Assembly: GCA_030620005.1 (NCBI GenBank)
Contig: JAUXAJ010000102.1
Coordinates: 1-15,149, forward strand
Source: Promethearchaeota archaeon
Lineage (GTDB): Archaea; Asgardarchaeota; Lokiarchaeia; Sigynarchaeales; SOKP01
Length of the DNA: 15,149 nucleotides
Direction of reading: 5' to 3'
Shown: positions 1 to 6,042 of the stretch, in pieces
How the letters are laid out: each line of letters begins with the position of its first letter
Position numbering within the stretch: position 1 is the stretch's first letter
Notes under the pieces: model-generated
Told to the model about the DNA's origin: nothing
What the model saw: only the letters and a program-made list of their open reading frames with translations
The model's database searches: none
Translations under genes and position numbers: made by a program

Positions 1-228
1 TTAATGGACCACAGGATGCCTATTAAAAATGGAATAGATACAATGAAAGAAATCCTAAAGATTGATAGTGTAGTAAACATCATATTCGCTAGTGCCGATA
101 AATCCGTTGAAAATGAAGCCCTTTCTCTTGGGTCTGCGGGATTTCTAGTTAAACCATTTAGCTTGGTAAGTTTAGTTAATAAAATAAAAGAAATCATTCC
201 ATCTCAAGAAATTCAAAATAGCGTTTAG
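1..228 (+). CDS. Response-regulator receiver domain, 3' end (partial)
   Basis: This is the C-terminal half of a CheY-like receiver domain whose 5' end lies before the window; the frame is open from base 1. The third codon visible is the Asp of a MDHRMP motif, matching the phosphoacceptor Asp at the end of beta-3. The switch Ser in FASAD and the invariant Lys in LVKPF (codon 51) follow in the usual order. The protein ends about 20 residues after this Lys, so no output domain follows and it is probably a stand-alone receiver or the tail of a longer signalling protein. It would take a phosphoryl group from a histidine kinase in the cytoplasm; no kinase is present in the window. Confidence 0.85.
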   Translation, partial: LMDHRMPIKNGIDTMKEILKIDSVVNIIFASADKSVENEALSLGSAGFLVKPFSLVSLVNKIKEIIPSQEIQNSV

Positions 229-348
229 TAGAATTTAGATTTGGATCATGTTCAAATTTACCATGTTTTTTAATATCATGTAGAAGGATTTTTTGCCTAT
301 TTTGCAAAAGAATTTATGCGCTAAAAACAATTAATTTACTAAATTAAC

Positions 349-1356
349 ATGAATATTGACATTCTTGATAAATTTAAGGGAACATTAATGGGAGTGGCTA
401 TAGGAGATACATTAGGACACCCATTTGAAGGGCAGCTCAGATCAGCCATTTATTCACGCTTTAAGGGTTCGAATTTTGAAAGTTTCGTGCAAAACAACAA
501 AAAATTGTTTAAAACTTATACAGACGATACTCAATTGACCTTACACACGGCAAAAGGGTTAATTCAGGGTAATGGCTTTAACCTTGATAATTTCATTAGT
601 GAATACATTAATTGGCTCGACGAACCTCCCATTGGAGCTGGTTACGGCTGCCTTTCGTCCATTAAAAAGTTAAAGTATGGCATTTCGTGGGAAGAAGCAG
701 CCTCAAATTCAGGTGGAAACGGTACAACGATGAGAATTGCCCCAATAGGGCTTTTTTACTGTAAAAATTTAAAATTGTTAAAATCAGTAGCAATTAAATC
801 AAGTAAAATTACTCATTCTCACCCAGCAGCCTCGGCAGGAGCGATCGTTATAGCAAGTGCAATTGCTTATCTAATTGGAAAGGAACCCAAAACAGGATTT
901 TCAATACATGAGTTTTTTGAAGTCGTCATTTCTTCAATCTCTGGAGCGAGGGAAGATATTTGGGAAGAGTTTATCGAGATTTTAGAAAAAGTGAAGTCAA
1001 CCCTACATGTAACTGTAGAGGCAGGGATAATTAGATTTTCTCAAGCTGGAGTAAAATCACCTTATTTTATTGAAGATTTTTTGGGGAAAGCTTTTGTACA
1101 TCCCTACACGATTAGCACTGTTGCCTGTGCCATTTTTATCTTTTTAAAAAGATTAAAATCGTTTAAGGATTGTATATTCGAGCTCTCAACAGCAGGTGGG
1201 GATAGCGATACTGTTGGAGCTATAGGAGGGAGTCTCGCCGGTGCTTATTTCGGCTTGAAGAACATGCCTTTAGAATTGATAAAAATTGTTAAAAACAACA
1301 AGAAAATTTTAAAAATTAGCGAAGAGCTTTACTTTAAGTTTGCTGAGCGCTTTTAA
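349..1356 (+). CDS. ADP-ribosylglycohydrolase family protein (DraG/ARH-like)
   Basis: A complete 335-residue protein of the ADP-ribosylation/crystallin J1 family, which removes ADP-ribose from modified proteins or small molecules through a binuclear Mg site. The family signatures occur in order: an N-terminal GVAIGDTLGHPFEG block (residues 15-28), the metal-binding TDDT (58-61), a glycine-rich GGNGTTMR block (122-129), the THSHP segment (155-159), and the C-terminal GGDSDT (283-288), whose Asp residues complete the metal site. The length is typical. The ATG was chosen because the conserved N-terminal block begins ten residues later. Its 3' end is 22 bp from the convergent archaemetzincin gene. 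The target of de-ADP-ribosylation cannot be told from the sequence. Confidence 0.9.
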   Translation: MNIDILDKFKGTLMGVAIGDTLGHPFEGQLRSAIYSRFKGSNFESFVQNNKKLFKTYTDDTQLTLHTAKGLIQGNGFNLDNFISEYINWLDEPPIGAGYGCLSSIKKLKYGISWEEAASNSGGNGTTMRIAPIGLFYCKNLKLLKSVAIKSSKITHSHPAASAGAIVIASAIAYLIGKEPKTGFSIHEFFEVVISSISGAREDIWEEFIEILEKVKSTLHVTVEAGIIRFSQAGVKSPYFIEDFLGKAFVHPYTISTVACAIFIFLKRLKSFKDCIFELSTAGGDSDTVGAIGGSLAGAYFGLKNMPLELIKIVKNNKKILKISEELYFKFAERF

Positions 1357-1378
1357 AATAATTTTTATAATCAATTTC

Positions 1379-1951
1379 TTAAGATTTTAGGAATTCGTTT
1401 AGAGCTTTTAAACAAGACGTACAAAAATTTGGGGGCTTCGCATCCGTGTCGGCCAAGCAATTTGAAAACCGCATGATACAAGAGTTTTCGCAATGGTCTA
1501 AACCTAAAGTATGTCCAAGCTCGTGAATTGCTTCTTTTAAAGTTCTTAACTCCGTTAAAGATTTGTTTTCAGGTCTACGATAAAATTCTTCTCTCAAGCG
1601 CGTTATTGAAATCAGTGCAACCCCTGAGAATTCCAATTGGCTTTTTTTAGGGTTAAATGCAACCCCAAATACAAAATTTAAATATTTCGAGTAAATATCT
1701 TTATCCATTACACCCAAAATACGAAACAATTTTTTTTTTCTGGTATGTTTAGTCAGCTTATTAATGATTAAAAGGGCATTGTATTGCCTTTTGGAAGAAT
1801 TATATTCGGAATCAGTTAAAGGAATCGGTTTTGGCAATATTCGTACAGAATCGATGAATTCTTTAAAAGACCATTCTAAATTTTTTTTTAATTTGATCAA
1901 AACTGATTTGTCCAATTCTCCTATTTCTTGAAGATAAATATTTCTTTTCAT
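1379..1951 (-). CDS. amzA: Archaemetzincin-type zinc metalloprotease (peptidase M54)
   Basis: A 190-residue predicted zinc peptidase of the archaemetzincin family. The catalytic signature HELGHTLGLDH at residues 143-153 supplies three zinc-binding His and the general-base Glu. It is followed by Cys154, Cys158 and Met160 (the metzincin Met-turn) and by the CTSC pair at 177-180, the four cysteines expected to bind a second, structural zinc. The FSN...DTDAK stretch between them is also family-typical. The spacing between Cys154 and Cys158 is three residues, whereas the family pattern as I recall it has four. No signal peptide is seen, so it is probably cytoplasmic. Substrates are unknown. It starts at ATG and is divergent from the tRNA-Pro gene. 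Confidence 0.88.
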   Translation of the reverse strand: MKRNIYLQEIGELDKSVLIKLKKNLEWSFKEFIDSVRILPKPIPLTDSEYNSSKRQYNALLIINKLTKHTRKKKLFRILGVMDKDIYSKYLNFVFGVAFNPKKSQLEFSGVALISITRLREEFYRRPENKSLTELRTLKEAIHELGHTLGLDHCENSCIMRFSNCLADTDAKPPNFCTSCLKALNEFLKS

Positions 1952-2148
1952 TTTAGATTAAATATATAAAGGAAATTAAAATTCAAATAAATTATCTATA
2001 CTAAATGCAAATGATTAAAATAATGGATTCGTTGTTGAATTTTACAACACAAAAATTAATAATTAAAAAATCATTTAAAATTTTATTGAAACATTCTCTC
2101 TATCATTTTTGGGAGGGTGGTCTAGCTTGGTATGATTCTTGGTTTGGG

Positions 2149-2177
2149 ACATCAATAGGGATCTGTTGGTGCAAATG
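2149..2177 (+). other. tRNA intron 1, canonical 37/38 position
   Basis: A 29-nt intron in the anticodon loop. The junctions form a complete bulge-helix-bulge: exon helix 2138-2142/2179-2183, three-base 3' bulge TGA (2176-2178), four-pair helix TTTG/CAAA (2143-2146/2172-2175), three-base 5' bulge GGA (2147-2149), then an intron helix CATCAA/TTGGTG (2150-2155/2166-2171, one wobble). Cutting after the second base of each bulge, as the archaeal splicing endonuclease does, gives exactly these ends. Confidence 0.92.
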
Positions 2178-2199
2178 ACCAAGGGGCCGGGGGTTCAAA

Positions 2200-2229
2200 G
2201 AGGAGAAATACTTCATTTTTTCTTGAAAT
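2200..2229 (+). other. tRNA intron 2, T-loop position 59/60
   Basis: A 30-nt intron in the T loop. The T stem is the outer helix. Inside it are a four-pair helix TTCA/TGAA (2194-2197/2224-2227), a 5' bulge AAG (2198-2200), a 3' bulge ATT (2228-2230) and an eight-pair intron helix 2201-2208/2216-2223 with three G-U pairs and a seven-base loop. Cleavage at the standard places restores TTCAAAT. Without this removal the gene has no functional T loop. Confidence 0.88.
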
Positions 2230-2298
2230 TCCCCCCTCTCCCATTTTTATTATAAATTCTTGTTAATATTTCTATTTCGAACAATTTGGCGGAAAATT

Positions 2299-3237
2299 GT
2301 GATTGATGAAAAAATTAAACAAAGCAAAAAGTTAGAAATTAATCCATTATTAGTAAGTCTTCGAGAAAAACCAATAGCCGGAAATGGCGAGAATAATTTT
2401 TTCACAAGTTTTGACGGAACACAGATTTTTTATCGCAGTTGGAAGCCCTTAGAAAAATTAAAAAAAATAGTTATTGTTGCTCATGGCATGGGTGGCCATG
2501 GAGAATTTTTTGTTCTCTTGGCAGATCGATTGATAGAACACGGGATAATGGTAATAGCTCCAGATTACAGAAATCACGGTCATTCGGGAGGAAAAAAGGG
2601 AGATTTAAAAAAATTTAAACACATCTTAAGCGATTTTCACCACTTTATTACGTTCATCAGAGAAAAACACCAAAATACCCAAATTTTCTTGTTTGGAGAG
2701 AGCATGGGGGGCATAGTATTAATTAACTTTAGAAAAAAATTTCCAGAAGATTTTTTAAATCTATCTGGTCTAATACTTTTTGCTCCAGGAGTTAAACGAG
2801 ATGTTTCTAAAAAGTTTTGGATTGGTATTGCTCTCGTTGCCGTTCTCTTGTTATTTTTACGATTGTTTCTTCCTTCCAAAAGATTTATATCTGCAAGGGG
2901 TAGAGAAGAGGAAGGTATTAAAAACCCTATTCATCAACAATACGATAAGACAGACCCTTTCCATTTAGAAAAAATTTCGATAAGATATATATTCCAAATT
3001 TTCAAATACATGCGAAAAACAAGAAAAATCGCCCCGTTAATTTCAATACCAACAATTATATTTCAAGGAACAGACGATAAGGGTATATCTCCTGAAGGTG
3101 TTAAAGAATTTCATAATAAATTAGCTTCTAAAGATAAAAAACTTGTTTTAATAGAGAACGGATATCACGCTTTAATAACAGACCCTAGGTTTCAAGATAA
3201 ATGGGATATCTTAATCGATTGGTTGAAAAATCATTGA
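2299..3237 (+). CDS. Alpha/beta hydrolase, monoglyceride lipase-like (Hydrolase_4 family)
   Basis: A predicted serine hydrolase of 312 residues. From the GTG start used here, the oxyanion region HGMGGHG is at 62-68, the nucleophile elbow GESMGG has Ser135, the acid is Asp259 or Asp260 in GTDD, and His290 sits in GYHAL near the C-terminus, so the triad is complete. A strongly hydrophobic stretch at about 173-192 lies in the cap region and may sit on a membrane, as in monoglyceride lipases, so a lipid ester substrate is likely but unproven. The start is uncertain. There is no in-frame ATG before the catalytic core. GTG at 2299 follows a GGCGGA purine run, while TTG at 2260 would add 13 mostly hydrophobic residues and begins 17 nt after the tRNA. 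The last ~140 bp recur at 5173. Confidence 0.85.
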   Translation: MIDEKIKQSKKLEINPLLVSLREKPIAGNGENNFFTSFDGTQIFYRSWKPLEKLKKIVIVAHGMGGHGEFFVLLADRLIEHGIMVIAPDYRNHGHSGGKKGDLKKFKHILSDFHHFITFIREKHQNTQIFLFGESMGGIVLINFRKKFPEDFLNLSGLILFAPGVKRDVSKKFWIGIALVAVLLLFLRLFLPSKRFISARGREEEGIKNPIHQQYDKTDPFHLEKISIRYIFQIFKYMRKTRKIAPLISIPTIIFQGTDDKGISPEGVKEFHNKLASKDKKLVLIENGYHALITDPRFQDKWDILIDWLKNH

Positions 3238-3243
3238 ATTCAT
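3103..3243 (+). repeat. Direct repeat, copy 1 (3' end of hydrolase gene)
   Basis: This segment, running from the AAAGAATTTCATAA sequence to GAATTCAT just past the stop codon, recurs in direct orientation at 5173-5314. By eye the copies differ by about nine substitutions and one single-base indel. Here it encodes the end of the hydrolase, including the catalytic His. Confidence 0.88.
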
Positions 3244-3789
3244 CAACAATTCTGTGAAGGGATTAACACTAAATTTTATGCTAAAAAATTATATAAATGT
3301 AGTTATCCAAAATGGTCTATTTGGACAAAAAAATTGGTAAGAATCGTAAAAACAGTAGGTCTGATAGGTATAATGCAGAATTATATAATACCAAGATTAG
3401 AAGGATGTAAATTCGTAGATATTATCGTCGTAATCGGAAGAATAAAACATTTTTCTAGAGTAGTTACTGTTCAACAAAAATACGGAAAATTATATAGAAA
3501 ACTCGATGAGTTCGTTTATCCTGAATCCTGTTCCTGTTAGAGATATATAAGGGATTAACAAAAGAAGGGAAAAAGGGAAGAAAAAAGTGAAGGAAAAGAT
3601 GATAATGTGAATAAACAAAGTTATTCTTCCCTTTTATATGAGTTCAAGAATCTATTGTGTAGTTATATTTACAAAAAAAAATATTTAAACCTCTATTAAT
3701 AATTAGGAAAAAAAGGGACTCCTTTTCTAAACATAAAACTTGAATAAGTTTTTTAGAAGAGTTTTTATGGTTTCGTATCAAAAAATTAT
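3238..3789. other. 552-bp intergenic stretch, no convincing gene
   Basis: No recognisable gene. It holds a 68-codon open frame from TTG (3334-3540, ending in a Cys-Ser-Cys tail) and, in another frame, a 32-codon ATG frame at 3312-3410 rich in Arg, Lys and Asn. Neither resembles a family I know, and together they could be remnants of one decayed gene. A 12-nt direct repeat AAGGGATTAACA occurs at 3257-3268 and 3549-3560, bracketing these frames. A purine-rich run (3560-3600) leads into a 12-bp perfect inverted repeat. The rest is AT-rich and includes the upstream region of the surface-protein gene. Confidence 0.6.
3571..3635. repeat. Perfect 12-bp inverted repeat with 41-nt spacer
   Basis: AAAAGGGAAGAA at 3571-3582 is the exact reverse complement of TTCTTCCCTTTT at 3624-3635. 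In RNA this gives a stable 12-bp stem on either strand. It lies in otherwise non-coding DNA between the hydrolase and surface-protein genes. Its role is unknown; it could be a transcript-end hairpin or the edge of a decayed element. Confidence 0.75.
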
Positions 3790-4995
3790 GTGCGAAAAAA
3801 AAATTTCTTCTTAATAATGGCTTTGTTTTGCACCACATTAATCTGGTTTCAGGCTCCAGTACGAGCAGATAATGATTTATCTACTAATTCGGGCATTTAT
3901 TTTCTTGACGAGACGATTAATATAACAGCCTCTTGGGAGTTAAACTACGAAGATAACATTGAATTAGCTTATGTTCAGATTCATATTTACGATCAAAAAG
4001 ATCTCCTAATATGGAATTCTCCAAAATTTTACGAAAAGGGTTCATTCACGAAAAACTTTTCAGTAGATATTAAAGATTTGGACTTGTTAAGAAACATTAC
4101 TTCGCAGCATGTTGATGTGAAGCTCCAACATGTCTATGAGGATCTGCAAGATCAAGATAACTCCTTCAGTATGTTCATAGAGGAAAAGCGAGTAGAAACC
4201 AAGAAACGAAGTATCACTTGTGAATTAACGATTCTAAAGAGCGAGATGGATTATGGCGATGTTTTGACAATAAAAGCTAGGTTTCTTGAAAATAGCACTG
4301 AGCAAACTCGATCCTTAAGTAGTAACATGAAAATAGAAAACAAGACGGTGTTATTACAAATCCTAAGAGGAAATGAGCAAGTATCTCAAGAAAATATTAC
4401 TCTTACGAGATACGGTCAAATAGAAAAGACTTTTAAGAATCTAGGGGTTGGCGATTATTATATAGTCCTAGAAATGGTAAATGATTCTCTATTTAATGGT
4501 TATTATATTCGTGAAAGTGCAAGTATAGGGAAACTTATCCCCATTATAAACCTATTTGTAATGATCAGAGAATTAGAAAACATTGCTCAAATAGAAATAG
4601 AAGCCTTTTACTTGCTCAAAAATGAAACCACACCGTTCGAAAATGAAACGCTCCTTTTGAGTATTTATAATAATGAGTCGCTAAAACACCGGGAAATGTT
4701 AACGACCAATAGTTTTGGAAGGATAAATGCATCAATATCTCTTGACATATTAGATATTACGCATAACAATACAAAGCTAACTTTTCGTGTAGAATTAAAT
4801 AAAACGAGTGTAACAAGAAAGAAACTTGTTTCCTTAGTCGTGCCTGTTAATCTTGAACAATTACAAGTAGGAATGATATTCATTGTCATAGAAATTATTT
4901 CTATTGTAGTGTTTTCTATATCTGCTTGTTTTTTAATAGTGAGTTATAAACATTCGAAAAAAAGAAAATTAATCGATATAACTATTCGTTATTAG
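3790..4995 (+). CDS. Secreted, C-terminally membrane-anchored surface protein, function unknown
   Basis: A 401-residue protein of unknown family. A signal peptide is visible: basic MRKK, a hydrophobic core to about residue 20, then small residues before a probable cleavage near residue 26 (VRA). One transmembrane helix lies at about 361-384, followed by a short basic cytoplasmic tail, giving a type I topology with an outside domain of about 330 residues. That domain alternates hydrophobic and polar residues like beta-sandwich modules and carries about a dozen Asn-X-Ser/Thr sequons, as expected for a glycosylated archaeal surface protein. The GTG start keeps the basic N-region; an in-frame ATG at 3817 would remove it. 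No catalytic motif is seen. An adhesin or cell-envelope role is inference only. Confidence 0.8.
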   Translation: MRKKNFFLIMALFCTTLIWFQAPVRADNDLSTNSGIYFLDETINITASWELNYEDNIELAYVQIHIYDQKDLLIWNSPKFYEKGSFTKNFSVDIKDLDLLRNITSQHVDVKLQHVYEDLQDQDNSFSMFIEEKRVETKKRSITCELTILKSEMDYGDVLTIKARFLENSTEQTRSLSSNMKIENKTVLLQILRGNEQVSQENITLTRYGQIEKTFKNLGVGDYYIVLEMVNDSLFNGYYIRESASIGKLIPIINLFVMIRELENIAQIEIEAFYLLKNETTPFENETLLLSIYNNESLKHREMLTTNSFGRINASISLDILDITHNNTKLTFRVELNKTSVTRKKLVSLVVPVNLEQLQVGMIFIVIEIISIVVFSISACFLIVSYKHSKKRKLIDITIRY

Positions 4996-5172
4996 GAGAA
5001 GATTTACAATATCATTCAATAAGGAGTCTAAGATGGATCTTTTTCTTGTCCTTTCCTATCATTTTAATCACTTTCCCTTACTAAACACTAAGAATTGTAT
5101 TCTAAATCCTCTTTTATCTCAAATATTAATACCTGTTTCCAATTCATGTATAATGCGTGTATTTCCATTATG

Positions 5173-5316
5173 AAAGAATTTCATAACAAATTAGCTTCTA
5201 AAGATAAAAAACCTGTTTTAATAGAGAACAGATATCACGCTTTAATAACAGCCCTTTGTTTTCAAGATAAATGGGATATCTTAATCGATTGGTTAAAAAA
5301 ATCTTTGAATTCATGA
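5173..5316 (+). pseudogene. Detached 3' fragment of the hydrolase gene (repeat copy 2)
   Basis: About 142 bp (5173-5314) match 3103-3243, the last 45 codons of the upstream hydrolase, at roughly 93% identity by eye. The frame is kept through the catalytic-His segment (RYHAL here, GYHAL in the parent). A one-base insertion near the end changes the tail to KKSLNS and delays the stop to 5314-5316. The sequence upstream of 5173 does not match the hydrolase, so nucleophile and acid are missing and the fragment cannot be an active enzyme. The rest of 4996-5333 holds a 46-codon ATG frame at 5033 behind an AAGGAG, not convincing as a gene, and nothing else that I recognise. Confidence 0.82.
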
Positions 5317-5333
5317 AAATATTAAAAAAAAGT

Positions 5334-5639
5334 CTAGTATTGCTCAACATCTATATTTAGAGAATCTTCAACATCTATTGGGTTTTCTTCGTTAAAATAA
5401 ATCTCGGGTATTATTTCTTGAGCTGTTGAGAATAAAGACATCATTATCGCTGGTTTGTCCGAGGTTATTTTATAATAATTATAAAATCTTCTCTTTTTGG
5501 AAATTTTTATGTCGTCTTTAAAGAATTGAAAGAGTTGTTGAATATCGCTTTTAAAATCCTCGTGCTGTTGAATCCAAATTGTTATCTTTTTATTCTTGTT
5601 GTTTTTTTTGTTATTTTTTATAATTAATTTTAATATCAT
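5334..5639 (-). CDS. Hypothetical protein, 101 residues
   Basis: Unrecognised. The first 20 residues are Lys/Asn-rich after a short hydrophobic start. The middle holds aromatic and charged residues (HEDFKSDIQQLFQFFKDD, then RRFYNYYKI), suggesting a small helical-plus-strand domain. The last 20 residues are acidic. No cysteine motif, signal peptide or membrane helix is seen. Support for a real gene is an ATG start, a clean TATA-like element (minus-strand TTTATATA at 5698-5705) at the right distance for a transcript starting about 36 nt before the ATG, and mirrored repeats around that TATA box. The hydrolase fragment ends 19 bp beyond its stop codon. Function cannot be assigned. Confidence 0.55.
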   Translation of the reverse strand: MILKLIIKNNKKNNKNKKITIWIQQHEDFKSDIQQLFQFFKDDIKISKKRRFYNYYKITSDKPAIMMSLFSTAQEIIPEIYFNEENPIDVEDSLNIDVEQY

Positions 5640-5683
5640 TATTTAACACTTTTTTTGATTTTATTTTAACTTGAATTAATCTA

Positions 5684-5726
5684 ATTATTCAAGAAAGTAT
5701 ATAAACGGAAATAATTCTTCAAGAAT
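5684..5726 (-). promoter_or_regulatory. TATA box flanked by two near-identical imperfect palindromes
   Basis: A TATA element at about 5698-5705 lies between ATTATTCAAGAAA (5684-5696) and ATTCTTCAAGAAT (5714-5726). The second has six-base arms around a central C. The two centres (5690 and 5720) are 30 bp apart, about three helical turns, so dimers could bind the same face on both sides of TBP. It probably controls the 101-residue gene; the regulator is unknown. Confidence 0.45.
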
Positions 5727-5782
5727 AAGAAAAAAATGAAGAACTTTAATGTCTACACGAATTAATAAATTCATTTATCATC

Positions 5783-5992
5783 AAAAATTTCCGGGGCGGC
5801 AAACAGCACAGCACGAACCAAAAGAATAATTGGCTTGGATTGCCTTTTTCTCAAGATCCAATGAAGAACCACCTCCAACTTTTGGCGCTGTGCGCCTTAA
5901 CCTCGTTCTTATCTTTAATCCAACATTGTATTTCAACGTCTCGAGATGGTGGGTTTTGATCCGAGTTTGTCGATTCAACATGATTTGGCAAT
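5783..5992 (-). ncRNA. Candidate structured non-coding RNA, family unknown
   Basis: The stretch 5791-5990 is 45% GC (90 of 200 bases), while the 50-bp flanks are about 12% and 20%. On the minus strand a nested fold can be drawn: 5987-5992/5839-5844 (ATTGCC/GGCAAT) encloses a hairpin 5968-5980, a long bulged stem 5956-5965/5850-5861 continuing as 5948-5952/5869-5873, then 5942-5947/5900-5905 with a hairpin 5922-5940, and beside it a GC hairpin 5884-5896. A further hairpin, 5830-5835/5816-5821, follows. Several stems use G-U pairs that become A-C mismatches on the plus strand, which favours the minus strand. The outer helix begins about 24 nt from a TATA box at 6012-6021, and a minus-strand T-run lies at 5783-5787. 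The conserved cores of RNase P RNA and SRP RNA are not seen. It could instead be a decayed gene. Confidence 0.5.
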
Positions 5993-6011
5993 ATAACAAA
6001 AAAGATAAACA

Positions 6012-6021
6012 TTTATATAAA
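6012..6021. promoter_or_regulatory. Palindromic TATA box, probably bidirectional
   Basis: TTTATATAAA is its own reverse complement. Its centre is 26-27 bp before the ATG of the symporter gene at 6043, the distance expected for a leaderless archaeal transcript. It is also about 24 bp from the first base of the outer helix of the candidate minus-strand RNA at 5992, so the same box could start both transcripts. Confidence 0.6.
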
Positions 6022-6042
6022 ACTTAAGATGAAATATAAATT

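Larger units (their letters stand above)
2111..2243 (+). tRNA. tRNA-Pro (UGG) with two introns
   Basis: A split cloverleaf is readable. The acceptor stem pairs 2111-2117 with 2236-2242 (one G-U), and A2243 is the discriminator; CCA is not encoded. The D arm is 2120-2136 with the usual AGCTTGGTA loop. The anticodon stem is 2138-2142 with 2179-2183. The anticodon TGG is 2145-2147, so it decodes proline. The variable loop is 2184-2188 and the T stem is 2189-2193 with 2231-2235. Removing 2149-2177 and 2200-2229 leaves 74 nt with a standard seven-base anticodon loop and a canonical TTCAAAT T loop. T-rich sequence follows the gene directly. The lipase-like gene begins only tens of bases downstream on the same strand. 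Confidence 0.93.

Noticed and set aside
1961..1970. TTTATATATT as the TATA box of the archaemetzincin gene
   Set aside because: Its centre is only about 14 bp from the ATG, which would start transcription inside the gene; likely a chance AT match.
2111..2243. tRNA pseudogene or split tRNA half
   Set aside because: All parts are present in order on one strand, and both extra segments are framed by complete BHB motifs, so an intron-bearing functional gene explains it better.
3334..3540. 68-codon frame from TTG
   Set aside because: TTG start, no ribosome-binding site, no recognisable motif. Reported only within the description of the intergenic stretch.
5033..5173. 46-codon ATG frame preceded by AAGGAG
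   Set aside because: The purine run is well placed, but the product is rich in Leu, Asn, Phe and Cys with no domain, and it runs into the hydrolase fragment. Too weak to call a gene.
5783..5992. RNase P RNA or SRP RNA as the identity of the GC-rich island
   Set aside because: The conserved GAGGAAAGTCC-like core of RNase P RNA and the helix-8 GGAA...GAGCAGC-like core of SRP RNA are not present on either strand.
5781..6027. Overlapping open frames on both strands (72 codons minus, 65 codons plus) as protein genes
   Set aside because: Neither product resembles a known family and the frames overlap each other. The region is GC-rich, which lengthens frames by chance, and it folds well as RNA. 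A decayed gene is not excluded.
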